Positions 48,482-56,647 of a DNA stretch of 64,000 nucleotides are shown here, piece after piece; the stretch's first letter is position 1, and each line of letters opens with the position of its first letter. The stretch is taken from the NCBI GenBank assembly GCA_965371445.1, contig CBDUYN010000019.1:29346-93345 (forward strand), written 5' to 3'. The DNA comes from DASWIG01 sp965371445. GTDB taxonomy: Bacteria > Acidobacteriota > Thermoanaerobaculia > Multivoradales > J023. A model generated the notes under the pieces. That model worked only from the letters and a program-made list of their open reading frames with translations. It had not been told where the DNA came from and did not search any database. The position numbers and the translations under genes were made by a program.

Positions 48482-48751
48482 TTACTTACGTAGCCCAAGC
48501 CTCTCGATGGTCGAGCGGTAGCGTTCCAGGTCCTTTGTTTTCAGGTAGGCGAGAAGCCGGCGTCGCCGGCCGACGAGCTTTAAGAGCCCACGGCGGCCGT
48601 GATGGTCTTTCTTGTGTACCTTGAAGTGTTCGGTGAGCTCGTTGATCCGGTTGGTCAAGAGCGCCACCTGGACCTCCGAGGAACCGGTGTCGCCCTCGTG
48701 GGTTTGGTACTCTTTGATGATGTCCTCTTTGACTTCGGGTGTCTGAACCAA
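48482..48751 (-). CDS. rpsO: 30S ribosomal protein S15, TTG start
   Basis: 89 residues, exactly the usual S15 length, if translation begins at the TTG at 48751, which has AAGGAG 7 bases upstream. There is no ATG or GTG near this site, and a TTG two codons further upstream is too close to the AAGGAG. Family landmarks: THEGDTGSSEVQVALLTNRI, LTEHFKVHKKDHHGRRGLLKLVGRRR, LLAYLKTKDLERY. It binds 16S rRNA early in 30S assembly. The 77-base gap to truB may hold an S15 autoregulatory site, but I could not draw one. Confidence 0.95.
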   Translation of the reverse strand: MVQTPEVKEDIIKEYQTHEGDTGSSEVQVALLTNRINELTEHFKVHKKDHHGRRGLLKLVGRRRRLLAYLKTKDLERYRSTIERLGLRK

Positions 48752-48828
48752 GGTCAAGCTCCTTCGATTCCGTTGACTTTTTGAACTTCCGTTCGTCTTC
48801 AAACACGTTAACTCGCGGCTGGGGCCGC

Positions 48829-49746
48829 TTACTGGTGAAAAACCACCTTCGGCTGGACGACGCCGACGCCGCCCGAACCGATACATTCCACCACCGAGCC
48901 GACGGCGATGAACTCATGGCGCTCGTTCATGAGCTTGAGCCAATCGCCTTCACGGCTCTTTAAATCACGTACCAGGACGGTCTGGCCGTTTAACAAGCGC
49001 CGCTCCTGCTGGGAGTCGGCGGTGACCTCGTCAAACGGCAGCTGGATAGAGTCGAACGGCACCCAGGCCGCTCCCACCTCTTCGCTGGCGCCCAAACGGC
49101 GGTCAAGCTCCTCCAGCGTCGTCGCATCCGCGACTTTGAACGAACCGATCTGGCTACGCCGCAGCGCGGCCAGCGCCGCGCCACAGCCCACGGCCTGGCC
49201 CAACTCGTGGACGAGGCTGCGGGCGTAGGTCCCCGAAGAGCAGCTGAGGAGAAACTCCAAGTCGTTCTCCTCGCTGAGCTCGGCCGTTTGAAGTGGCCGG
49301 TATTCGAAGACCGTGACCTCCTTTTTATCGTCGGGGACCGGTTCGCCCCGCCGCGCCAGCTCATAGTATTTCACCCCACCGACTTTCTTGGCACAGTAGG
49401 GAGGCGGCGTTTGGAGGTAGTTGCCCACGAAGCCCTCCATCGCCGAGGCGATCGCCTCGGCTCCGGGCAGCTCCGTCGTGCTCGCCACGACCTCGCCGGT
49501 CAGGTCGTAGGTGTCGGTCACGACGCCGAAACGCGCCGTCCCCTCGTAGAGCTTGGGGGCCCGGATTAAAAAGCGCGTCAGGCGCGTGGCCCGGCCTACG
49601 GTCAAGAGCAGCAAGCCCGTGGCCGCGGGATCGAGAGTCCCGCAGTGACCGATTTTTTTTTGCCGGAGGAGCCGGCGCACCTTCACCACCACGTCGTGCG
49701 AGGTGCACCCGGTCGGTTTGTCGACGAGCAGGAGTCCGTGCTGCAT
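48829..49746 (-). CDS. truB: tRNA pseudouridine-55 synthase
   Basis: 305 residues from the ATG of MQHGLLLVDKPTGCTSHDVV. The catalytic Asp lies in GHCGTLDPAATGLLLL. A TruB C-terminal/PUA-like region (LLNGQTVLVRDL) follows. It makes pseudouridine-55 in the T-loop of tRNAs. The ATG is 1 base from the stop of the DHH gene upstream, so translation is coupled within the nusA-infB operon. Confidence 0.96.
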   Translation of the reverse strand: MQHGLLLVDKPTGCTSHDVVVKVRRLLRQKKIGHCGTLDPAATGLLLLTVGRATRLTRFLIRAPKLYEGTARFGVVTDTYDLTGEVVASTTELPGAEAIASAMEGFVGNYLQTPPPYCAKKVGGVKYYELARRGEPVPDDKKEVTVFEYRPLQTAELSEENDLEFLLSCSSGTYARSLVHELGQAVGCGAALAALRRSQIGSFKVADATTLEELDRRLGASEEVGAAWVPFDSIQLPFDEVTADSQQERRLLNGQTVLVRDLKSREGDWLKLMNERHEFIAVGSVVECIGSGGVGVVQPKVVFHQ

Positions 49747-49747
49747 G

Positions 49748-50752
49748 TCAAGCCTCCTCCGGCGGCGAGAGGTCGGCCGTGGCAACGGCCTGGCTGAGCG
49801 CCTCGGCCACCGAAGCGGCGAGCCCCTCGCAATCGCCGTCGCGGCTGAATCCGGCGGCGTTGCGGTGGCCGCCACCGCCGTTTAGCCGGGCGATCCGCTC
49901 GACGTCGACCCGGCCCCGGCTACGCAGCGAGACCTTGTAGCCGTTGTCGATCTCGCGGAAAAGAGCCACCGCACACACGCCCTCGATCGAACGCGGGTTG
50001 TCGATCAGGCCCTCCGAGTCGCCCGGCCCGGCGCCCGCCCGCTCCATCATCTCCCGCTTCAAGTACACGGTCGCGACCTTGCCGCCGTCGTGCAGCTCGA
50101 GGCTCCTGAGCATCTCGCCCAGGAGCCGTACCGCCGAGAGCGGTTGCGACTCGTAGAGCCACTTCGCGACCGTCTCCGGCGACGCCCCTAGCTCGACGAG
50201 CTCCGCGGCGGCCCGAAAAGCGGCCGGCGTGGCGTTGGAAAAGCGAAAGCCGCCCGTGTCGGTCACGAGCGTCAGGTAAAAGGCATTGGCGCTCGTCTCG
50301 TCGATCTCGACGTGGAGCGCCTGGGCGAGGCGAAACACCATCACGCCCACCGCCGGCGAGGCGGTCTCGATCCAGTTGACGGAGCCGTAGTGCTCGTTGC
50401 CCAGGTGATGATCGACGTTTAGGATCGGCAAGCCCTTGATCTGCTCGGCGAGGCCGGTCCTCGAAAGGCTCGGGCATTCGAGCACGATCGCCGCGTCGAA
50501 AAGGTCGGGAAAACCCTCCGGCGGCTCTTCGCCCACGTGCACTCGGGCGCTTCCGGGCAGCGGGCGATAGAGCTTGGGGACGGCGTCATGGCTCCAGACC
50601 GTGGCGCCTTTCCCCAGGCGGTGCAGGATTCGGGAAAGCCCGATCGCCGAGCCGATGGCGTCGCCGTCGGGACTGACGTGACTGGTCAACAAGAAGCGGT
50701 GTCCCTTGCGGACGGCGTCCACAAGCGCTTCAGGAACCTTGGGGTTCGTCAT
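49748..50752 (-). CDS. nrnA: DHH-family phosphoesterase, NrnA-like oligoribonuclease/pAp phosphatase
   Basis: 334 residues. The start is the ATG at 50752, inside the rbfA 3' end (23-base overlap). DHH motifs: TSHVSPDGDAIGSAIGL, the DHH triad in LNVDHHLGNEHYG, TDTGGFRFSN, and a DHHA1 end with GGGGHRNAAGF. Expected to degrade 2-5 base RNA and dephosphorylate 3'-phosphoadenosine-5'-phosphate (pAp). pAp is also the by-product of PAPS-dependent sulfotransferases such as the one in the NRPS, a possible but unproven link. The rbfA-nrnA-truB order is common. Confidence 0.92.
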   Translation of the reverse strand: MTNPKVPEALVDAVRKGHRFLLTSHVSPDGDAIGSAIGLSRILHRLGKGATVWSHDAVPKLYRPLPGSARVHVGEEPPEGFPDLFDAAIVLECPSLSRTGLAEQIKGLPILNVDHHLGNEHYGSVNWIETASPAVGVMVFRLAQALHVEIDETSANAFYLTLVTDTGGFRFSNATPAAFRAAAELVELGASPETVAKWLYESQPLSAVRLLGEMLRSLELHDGGKVATVYLKREMMERAGAGPGDSEGLIDNPRSIEGVCAVALFREIDNGYKVSLRSRGRVDVERIARLNGGGGHRNAAGFSRDGDCEGLAASVAEALSQAVATADLSPPEEA

Positions 50753-51083
50753 GGAGACTCTCCAGGAGATCGCTGATTCTCTGGCTGTGCTCGGCACCTC
50801 GGTCAAGCTGGAAATGAAGCTCCGGGACCTTGCGCAGCCGGACGCTTTTCGCGAGCTGCGAACGGATGAACCCGCGCGCGCGCACGAGCACCTCGACGCT
50901 CGCGGTCCGCTCATCCTCGTCGCCCAGGACGGAGAGGCGCACGACGGCGTGGCTCAAGTCACCGCTCACCGTGAGCCCCGAGACCGTCGCCAGCCCACGG
51001 CGCGGGTCCTTGACCTCGCGCTGGATGATGCGCGCCAGCTCGCCGCGGAGTAAATCCTCCACCCGGGAGGCACGTCCCTTCAT
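50730..51083 (-). CDS. rbfA: 30S ribosome-binding factor A
   Basis: 117 residues, usual length. RVEDLLRGELARIIQREVKDPR at the start and LRKVPELHFQLDRGAEHSQRI near the end are RbfA signatures. It acts in late 30S maturation and 16S 5'-end processing. It starts in an ATGA overlap with ylxP and its end overlaps nrnA. Confidence 0.95.
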   Translation of the reverse strand: MKGRASRVEDLLRGELARIIQREVKDPRRGLATVSGLTVSGDLSHAVVRLSVLGDEDERTASVEVLVRARGFIRSQLAKSVRLRKVPELHFQLDRGAEHSQRISDLLESLHDEPQGS

Positions 51084-51373
51084 CCGACACCTTCCAGGAG
51101 CTGCGCCTCCCAGGACGTGAGCATGGCCCGGGGCTCGGATTCGACCAGGTCGCGCACCGCGCCGAGCAAGCGCTCGCCGTCGGCGGCGTCCTGACCGATC
51201 ACCGCGATCGAGATCTCGGCGCGCTGATGCAGGTCATGGTAGCCCGTCTCGGCGATCGACACGCGAAAGCGCCGATGGATTCGGTCGATCAGGGACTTCA
51301 CCACTTTGCGTTTCTCCTTGAGGCCGCGGGAGGCGGGCACGTGGAGCTCGAAGACTGAAACGCCGACAACCAT
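51080..51373 (-). CDS. ylxP: DUF503 family protein (YlxP-like)
   Basis: 97 residues from ATG 51373 (MVVGVSVFELHVPASRGLKEKR). The SLKEKR-like segment, IHRRFRVSIAETGYHDLHQRAEI and the C-terminal amphipathic part fit DUF503, which in many bacteria lies between infB and rbfA as here. Function is poorly defined; a role in ribosome assembly has been proposed for the family. Confidence 0.9.
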   Translation of the reverse strand: MVVGVSVFELHVPASRGLKEKRKVVKSLIDRIHRRFRVSIAETGYHDLHQRAEISIAVIGQDAADGERLLGAVRDLVESEPRAMLTSWEAQLLEGVG

Positions 51374-51447
51374 CTCGATGCCCCCTCTCCGGCGCATCCC
51401 GCCCGACACAGGTCGAACGCGGCACCTGGCCGCGGCGCGGGATGCTC

Positions 51448-54231
51448 TTAGAGCGTCGGGGTAACCTCCTCGCGGGTGAAGGCTTCGATCGAATCGCCGG
51501 GCTTGACGTCCTGAAACCGCTCGAGGCCGATGCCGCAGTCGAAACCGCTGCGCACCTCGGCGACGTCTTCCTTGAACCGTCGGAGCGAGGCGATCTTGCC
51601 CTCGTAAACGACGACGTTGTCGCGCAGGAGGCGCACCGAGGCGCTGCGCGGGATGAATCCTTCGACGATGTGGCAGCCCGCGACGACGCCGACTTTGGGG
51701 ACCCGGAACGTGTCGCGGATCTCGGCCGTGCCGGTCCGGACCTCGCGAAACACCGGCTCCAAAAGCCCCGTCATGGCCCGTGTGAGCTCGTCGCTGAGCT
51801 CGTAGATGACGGTGTGGAGGCGAATGTCGATTCCCTCTTTTTCCGCCATCGCCACGGCGTTTTTCTCCGGGCGGACGTTGAAGCCGACGATGACGGCATT
51901 CGAGGCCGAGGCCAGGATGACGTCGTTGGTCGTGATCGCTCCGACCGCGGCGTGGATGATGTTGACCCGCACCTTCTCGGTCGAGAGCTTGATCAGCGCG
52001 TCGCGCAAGACCTCCACCGAGCCGTCGACGTCGGCCTTGACGACGACCGTGAGCTCCTTGGCCTCGTCGCCCTTCATCTGGTCAAAAAGCTGCTCGAGCG
52101 ACATCTTGCCGGGATTGGGCCGCAGCTCCCGCGTCCGCTCCTCCTGGCGGCGTAGCTCGGCGATGGAACGGGCCTTCGACTCCGCGTCCATCACCTGGAG
52201 CAGGTCGCCAGCGCCGGGCACCTCGGTAAAGCCGGTGATCTCGACCGGTGTGGCGGGTCCCGCCTCGGGGAGGCGGTTACCGCGCTCGTCGGTCATCAAC
52301 CGTACGCGGCCCCAGGTCGACCCGGCGACAAAGACGTCGCCGGTCCTGAGCGTCCCGTTCTGGACGAGGGCCGTGGCGATGATGCCGCGTCCGATTTCCT
52401 TCCTGGCTTCGAGCACCGTGCCACTCGCCGGCAGCTCGGGCGCGGCCTTGAGCTCCAGGATGTCGGCGGTCAGGAGGATCATCTCCAGGAGCGCGTCGAC
52501 CCCCTCGCCCTTCAAGGCCGACATCGGCACGGAGACGACCTCGCCGCCCCAGTCCTCGACCACCAGGCCGTGGTCGGCGAGCTCTTTGCGGACGCGGTCG
52601 AGGTTGGCGTTCGCCTTGTCGGTCTTGTTGATCGCCACGACGATCGGCACACCTGCCGCCTTGGCGTGGTCGATCGCTTCGATCGTCTGCGGCATGACGC
52701 TGTCGTCGGCCGCCACCACCAGGACGACGATGTCGGTCACCCGCGCTCCCCGGGCACGCATCATGGTGAAGGCCTCGTGACCCGGGGTGTCGAGGAAGAC
52801 GATCTGGCGATCTCCCGTGTCGACGTGGTACGCGCCGATGTGCTGGGTGATGCCTCCGGCTTCGCCCTCGGCCACGTTGGTCTTGCGGATGCGGTCGAGC
52901 AGCGTCGTCTTCCCATGGTCGACGTGGCCCATCACGGTCACCACCGGGGCTCGTGGCGTCTTTTCGACGTTCGTGCCCTCGAAAGTCGACTCGTGGCGCA
53001 GCTGCACCTCTTTTTCGAAGGTCACCTCCATGACCTCGATGCCGAGCTGCTCGGCAAGGCTCATGGCCGTTTCGGTGTCGAGGACGTGGTTGATGTTGGC
53101 CATGATGCCGTTGGTGACGAGGATCTTGATCAGGTCCTTGGCCTTGACGTCGAGCTTCTCGGCGAACTCGCGCACCGTCATGCCCTCGGCGATCGTCACC
53201 GGATCGGTGGGGCGCTCGGACTTGAACTGGATCTCGCCGCTCTTACGTTCCGGCTCGTCCTGCTTGCGCTGCGCCCGGCGCCGACCGCGCTCGGAGGAAG
53301 CCTTGGGCTTGACGGCCTCTACGGAGGCGGCCGGAGCGCGGAGCGGGCGCCGATCGTCACGCGGCATCGGACGACCGGGCCGGCCGGAGCGCCGCAGGTT
53401 CGCCGGACGGCCACGGGGTGCGCTCGTGCCCATCGGGGCTTCTCGCCGTCCCCGAGCCGCGGGCGTTTTCTTGACCTCGATGCGGCGGTCGGCGACGGGC
53501 GGTGGCGCGACCACCTTGGCCCTGGCTTTCGACGAGGCCGGTCTTACGGCCTTGGGCTTGGCCGCGACCGGTTCTTCGGCCTTGGGCTTGGCCTTGGCCT
53601 TGGCCACGGCTTTCGCTTCGACCTTGGTCTTGGCCGCTTTCTCGGCCTTCACGGCCGGCTCTGTGGCTCCGACCGCCTTTTCTTCGGCCTTGGCCGCCGT
53701 TTTGGCCGGAGGCTCGGCCGCGGGTCGTGGCTCTTGCTCCTCGGCCACCTTCTCTTCCACAGCCTCCACGGGGGGCGCCGCGGTCTCAGCGGCCGGTGCG
53801 CCCTGCGGGGCGCTTGCCGGCTCGGTGGGCGGCGCCACCTCTGGAGTCGTGCCGGTCACGGCCTCGGCGGCCTCGGCGCCCGCAGCGGTCTCTTCGGCAG
53901 CGGACGGCTTGCGCGGCTCGAGCTCGCGGATCCGGGGCTCGACCCGTTGTATCATGGCCCGGCGATGAGGGCGGTAGCCGCTCGTACGCCGCACCGGCGG
54001 CTGGTTGGAGGGCGCCTTGCCCGGCGTCGTCTGCGCCGCCGCATCGTCGCGCAGGATGACCTCGCGGGGTTGCGGGAGCTTCTTGCCCTGCAAGATGGCC
54101 TGGATGATGTCGGTGTCGATCAACGCCTCGTCGCCTTCGATGCGAACGCCGATCGACCTGAGCTTGAACATGAGGTCCTGGTTCTCGACGCCCATCATGC
54201 GCGCCAGGTCCTGCACTCGAATCTTTCCCAC
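51448..54231 (-). CDS. infB: Translation initiation factor IF-2
   Basis: 927 residues from the GTG at 54231, which overlaps the nusA stop by one base (TAGTG) and has GAGGAGGAAGG about 8 bases upstream. The N-terminus (VGKIRVQDLARMMGV...) is the IF2 N-domain. A ~300-residue Ala/Lys/Glu/Pro-rich low-complexity region follows. The G domain starts near 430: GHVDHGKTT (G1), DTPGHEAFT (G3), NKTDK (G4), SALKGEG (G5). Domains II-IV follow. GTPase that brings initiator tRNA to the 30S subunit. Confidence 0.97.
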   Translation of the reverse strand: MGKIRVQDLARMMGVENQDLMFKLRSIGVRIEGDEALIDTDIIQAILQGKKLPQPREVILRDDAAAQTTPGKAPSNQPPVRRTSGYRPHRRAMIQRVEPRIRELEPRKPSAAEETAAGAEAAEAVTGTTPEVAPPTEPASAPQGAPAAETAAPPVEAVEEKVAEEQEPRPAAEPPAKTAAKAEEKAVGATEPAVKAEKAAKTKVEAKAVAKAKAKPKAEEPVAAKPKAVRPASSKARAKVVAPPPVADRRIEVKKTPAARGRREAPMGTSAPRGRPANLRRSGRPGRPMPRDDRRPLRAPAASVEAVKPKASSERGRRRAQRKQDEPERKSGEIQFKSERPTDPVTIAEGMTVREFAEKLDVKAKDLIKILVTNGIMANINHVLDTETAMSLAEQLGIEVMEVTFEKEVQLRHESTFEGTNVEKTPRAPVVTVMGHVDHGKTTLLDRIRKTNVAEGEAGGITQHIGAYHVDTGDRQIVFLDTPGHEAFTMMRARGARVTDIVVLVVAADDSVMPQTIEAIDHAKAAGVPIVVAINKTDKANANLDRVRKELADHGLVVEDWGGEVVSVPMSALKGEGVDALLEMILLTADILELKAAPELPASGTVLEARKEIGRGIIATALVQNGTLRTGDVFVAGSTWGRVRLMTDERGNRLPEAGPATPVEITGFTEVPGAGDLLQVMDAESKARSIAELRRQEERTRELRPNPGKMSLEQLFDQMKGDEAKELTVVVKADVDGSVEVLRDALIKLSTEKVRVNIIHAAVGAITTNDVILASASNAVIVGFNVRPEKNAVAMAEKEGIDIRLHTVIYELSDELTRAMTGLLEPVFREVRTGTAEIRDTFRVPKVGVVAGCHIVEGFIPRSASVRLLRDNVVVYEGKIASLRRFKEDVAEVRSGFDCGIGLERFQDVKPGDSIEAFTREEVTPTL

Positions 54232-55736
54232 TAGGAGCCTTCCTCCTCGACGGCCGTTGGCGCCTCGTCTTCCTGCGTGTTGTCGCGTTGCTGCTCGCTT
54301 TCCTTCAAGGCCCGGCTCAAGGCTGCCATGAATTCGTCGTCGTCCATCGACGGAGCCGCCGGCTGCGGAAGCTCCATGCCCTCTTCGCCCTCGGCTGCCG
54401 CCTTTTGCCGCTCGGCGATCCAATCAAAGATTGCCTGGGCGTTTTCCGGTCCCACGCCTTCGATCGCCTCCACCATCTCGAAACCGGCCTCAACGAGGGC
54501 GTCGAGGGTCACGAGACCCACCTCTTTCAAGGCCTCGGCAGCCGACGTCGAAATGCCCGGCACCTCCGAGAGGTCGATCGTGTCCTGGACCGGCTTGCCG
54601 GTCTCCAGGTCGATCCCCTCTTCCGCCGCCGCCGTCTGGAGCATGCGGGCCAGGGCTCCGGCCACCTCGTCCTTGACGTCGGACTCGCTCCTGATGTCGA
54701 TCTTGCAGTTGATCAGCTCGGCGGCCAGGCGGACGTTCTGGCCGCGCTTGCCGATGGCGAGCGAGAGCTGCTCGTCCTCGACGATGACGTCGAGGTGAGG
54801 CACCGTCGAATGGTGGGTCACCGAGACACGGGTGATCTTGGCCGGCGCCAGCGCGCTCTGGGCAAAGGTCACGAGGTCGTCGGAGTGCTCGATGATGTCG
54901 ATTTTCTCGCCGCGCAGCTCGCGGATGATCGACTGTACCCGCGATCCCTTCATGCCGACGCAGGCGCCCACCGGGTCGACGTCGCGCTCGCGGCTCGTCA
55001 CCGCCACCTTGGCCCTCTCGCCCGGCGCCCGGACAGCGTTCTTGATCACCACGGTGCCGTCGTAGATCTCCGGCACCTCCATCTCAAAGAGCTTGGCGAG
55101 AAGCCGCGGGTCGGTACGCGAGAGCACAATCTGCGGCCCCTTGGGTTGGGTGTGGACATCGACGATCACCGCCCGAATGCGCTCGCCCTGGCTGTAGCGC
55201 TCGTGACGCGACTGCTCGCCCCGCGGCACGATCGCCTCGGTTCGGCCCAGGTCGACGATGATGTCGCCGCGCTCGAAGCGCTTCACGGTACCGTTTAACA
55301 CCTCGCCGACCCGATCGATGAACTCGCTGTAGACTTTTTCGCGCTCGGCCTCGCGGATGCGCTGGTAGAGGACCTGTTTGGCCGACTGGGCCGCGATGCG
55401 GCCAAGGCCTTCGGTCGAGATCGGGAGCAGGATCTCTTCGCCGAGCTCGGCGTCGGCCTTCTGCTCCTGCGCCTCTTCGAGCGTCCACTCGGCGAGCGGG
55501 TCCTCGACCTCCTCGACGACGTTCTTGACGATGAAGGCGTCGAACTTGCCGGTCTCGGGGTTGAAGTGAGAGCGCACCGGTTCCTTGATCCGGTGCTGTT
55601 TCTTGGCGGCCGACGCCATGGCGTCCTCCAGGGCCGAGACCCAGCGGTCCAACTCGATGGACTTCTCGCGGGCCACCTGCTCGAGGATCTGCATCAGGTC
55701 GACGTCGTCCTTACGGGCTGCGCTACGTGCTGGCAT
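54231..55736 (-). CDS. nusA: Transcription termination/antitermination factor NusA
   Basis: 501 residues: N-terminal RNA-polymerase-binding domain, S1 domain (~135-200, VGEVLNGTVKRFERGDIIVDLG), two KH domains (ACVGMKGSRVQSIIREL; LSLAIGKRGQNVRLAAEL), a helix-hairpin-helix acidic repeat-like segment (~405-455, AIEGVGPENAQAIFDWI) and an acidic tail. It controls pausing, termination and antitermination. It follows rimP after 12 bases and overlaps infB by one base. In other bacteria this operon is under NusA/terminator control; see the leader at 56391-56474. Confidence 0.97.
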   Translation of the reverse strand: MPARSAARKDDVDLMQILEQVAREKSIELDRWVSALEDAMASAAKKQHRIKEPVRSHFNPETGKFDAFIVKNVVEEVEDPLAEWTLEEAQEQKADAELGEEILLPISTEGLGRIAAQSAKQVLYQRIREAEREKVYSEFIDRVGEVLNGTVKRFERGDIIVDLGRTEAIVPRGEQSRHERYSQGERIRAVIVDVHTQPKGPQIVLSRTDPRLLAKLFEMEVPEIYDGTVVIKNAVRAPGERAKVAVTSRERDVDPVGACVGMKGSRVQSIIRELRGEKIDIIEHSDDLVTFAQSALAPAKITRVSVTHHSTVPHLDVIVEDEQLSLAIGKRGQNVRLAAELINCKIDIRSESDVKDEVAGALARMLQTAAAEEGIDLETGKPVQDTIDLSEVPGISTSAAEALKEVGLVTLDALVEAGFEMVEAIEGVGPENAQAIFDWIAERQKAAAEGEEGMELPQPAAPSMDDDEFMAALSRALKESEQQRDNTQEDEAPTAVEEEGS

Positions 55737-55748
55737 GGTGAATCTTTC

Positions 55749-56231
55749 CTATAGTTCGATCTCGAGGCGCGCGCGGATCACGTCGTCCAGGGCCAGAGTG
55801 TGAGTCTTCCCCCCCTGGGCCTCCACGACGACGAGCTCACCTTCTGCCGCCCGATACCCTTCGAGGCGGCCGGTGATCGTCCGTTGGGTCTTCGTCTCAG
55901 GATCCCGATGGGTCACGCGGACGGCATGTCCGCGGAAACGCTCGTAGTCTCTCGGTCCGACAAGGGGCCGGTCGAGGCCCGGCGAGCTGACTTCCAGGGT
56001 GTAGCCACCGCTCCCGGCCGGGTCGGGACCAAAGTCGGCGACGTCGAGAAGCGCCGAGATCTCCTTCGAGACGTTCGCGCAGTCGTCGATGGTGACCCCC
56101 CCGTCGGGGCGGTCGAGAAAGACGCGCAGCGTCCGGCCGCGGTACTCGGCGTGGAGCAGCTCGCAGCCCGCCTCTGCGGCGACGGCGGTGAGCTCACGAA
56201 CGAGCTCCCCTTCCAGGGTGGTCGATGCCAT
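55749..56231 (-). CDS. rimP: Ribosome maturation factor RimP
   Basis: 160 residues from the ATG at 56231 (MASTTLEGELVRELTAVAAEAG). LLHAEYRGRTLRVFLDRPDGGVTIDDC, YTLEVSSPGLDRPL and the C-terminal Sm-like part (DDVIRARLEIEL) are typical of RimP. It aids 30S assembly. First gene of the nusA-infB operon; its ribosome site is weak. Confidence 0.95.
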   Translation of the reverse strand: MASTTLEGELVRELTAVAAEAGCELLHAEYRGRTLRVFLDRPDGGVTIDDCANVSKEISALLDVADFGPDPAGSGGYTLEVSSPGLDRPLVGPRDYERFRGHAVRVTHRDPETKTQRTITGRLEGYRAAEGELVVVEAQGGKTHTLALDDVIRARLEIEL

Positions 56232-56390
56232 GTCGGTCTCGGTCTCGCCTGACGGCGTTTCTGCCTCACGGTCATGGCCAGCGGAAAGCGGGATGGGGAG
56301 ACGGCCTCTAGTGCTGTCACGTCTAACCCATCGTCGAGCCCATCCGTCTGACCGAGGTTCTTCAGCTAGTGAGTCGAGCCAGATTTTGTC

Positions 56391-56418
56391 CAAGAAAAAA
56401 GGCGGGCAGCTGCCCACC
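56391..56418 (-). terminator. Intrinsic terminator/attenuator in the rimP-nusA-infB leader
   Basis: Minus-strand reading gives GGTGGGCAGCTGCCCGCC (56418-56401), a strong stem around the palindrome GGGCAGCTGCCC, followed at once by six Ts (56400-56395). It sits about 20 bases after the predicted transcription start and about 165 bases before the rimP ATG, with no gene between, so it would stop transcripts before the operon unless bypassed. Upstream, CTTTCC and GGAAGG could form a competing pairing. Confidence 0.65.
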
Positions 56419-56445
56419 TTCCCAGTCGGAAAGCTGGCGTCGAGC

Positions 56446-56474
56446 AGTATAGACCACTTCGCATCGTCACGCAA
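56446..56474 (-). promoter_or_regulatory. Sigma70-type promoter of the rimP-nusA-infB operon
   Basis: On the minus strand TTGCGT (56474-56469) and TATACT (56451-56446) are separated by exactly 17 bases. Both hexamers are near consensus and the pair points at rimP, 215 bases away. The predicted start is near 56439. Confidence 0.65.
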
Positions 56475-56560
56475 GGAGGAGCGCGCGGCATTCGGGCATG
56501 CCATTTTGGCACCCCGCCGCCGCGCCGAGTCCCGCCGCGCTGTGCTCTTGTGCTGGCAGA

Positions 56561-56588
56561 GAACTTGCTTGACGGAAAGGTGTATGAT
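56561..56588 (+). promoter_or_regulatory. Possible ECF/sigmaE-like promoter of the DegP gene
   Basis: GAACTT, 16 bases, TATGAT, ending 59 bases before the ATG. GAACTT matches the core of the sigmaE -35 element known from envelope-stress promoters, including degP in enterobacteria; the -10 looks more like sigma70. A nearby TTGACG is only 8 bases from the TATGAT, so it cannot be its -35. Confidence 0.3.
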
Positions 56589-56647
56589 GGTACGCAACGA
56601 CAGATGCGAGCACGAGTCACGGCGGTGCCCGCGAAGGAGAATCGGAG

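Larger units (their letters stand above)
56232..56647. other. 416-base divergent control region between rimP and degP
   Basis: No protein or tRNA gene is supported. It holds the rimP promoter and leader hairpin on the minus strand, and on the plus strand a candidate degP promoter (GAACTT at 56561-56566, 16 bases, TATGAT at 56583-56588). AAGGAG lies 8 bases before the degP ATG. Confidence 0.6.

Noticed and set aside
56569..56588. TTGACG and TATGAT upstream of the DegP gene as a sigma70 pair
   Set aside because: The spacing is only 8 bases.
56232..56647. tRNA gene upstream of rimP, as metY in enterobacteria
   Set aside because: No cloverleaf or T-loop sequence could be found on either strand of this region.
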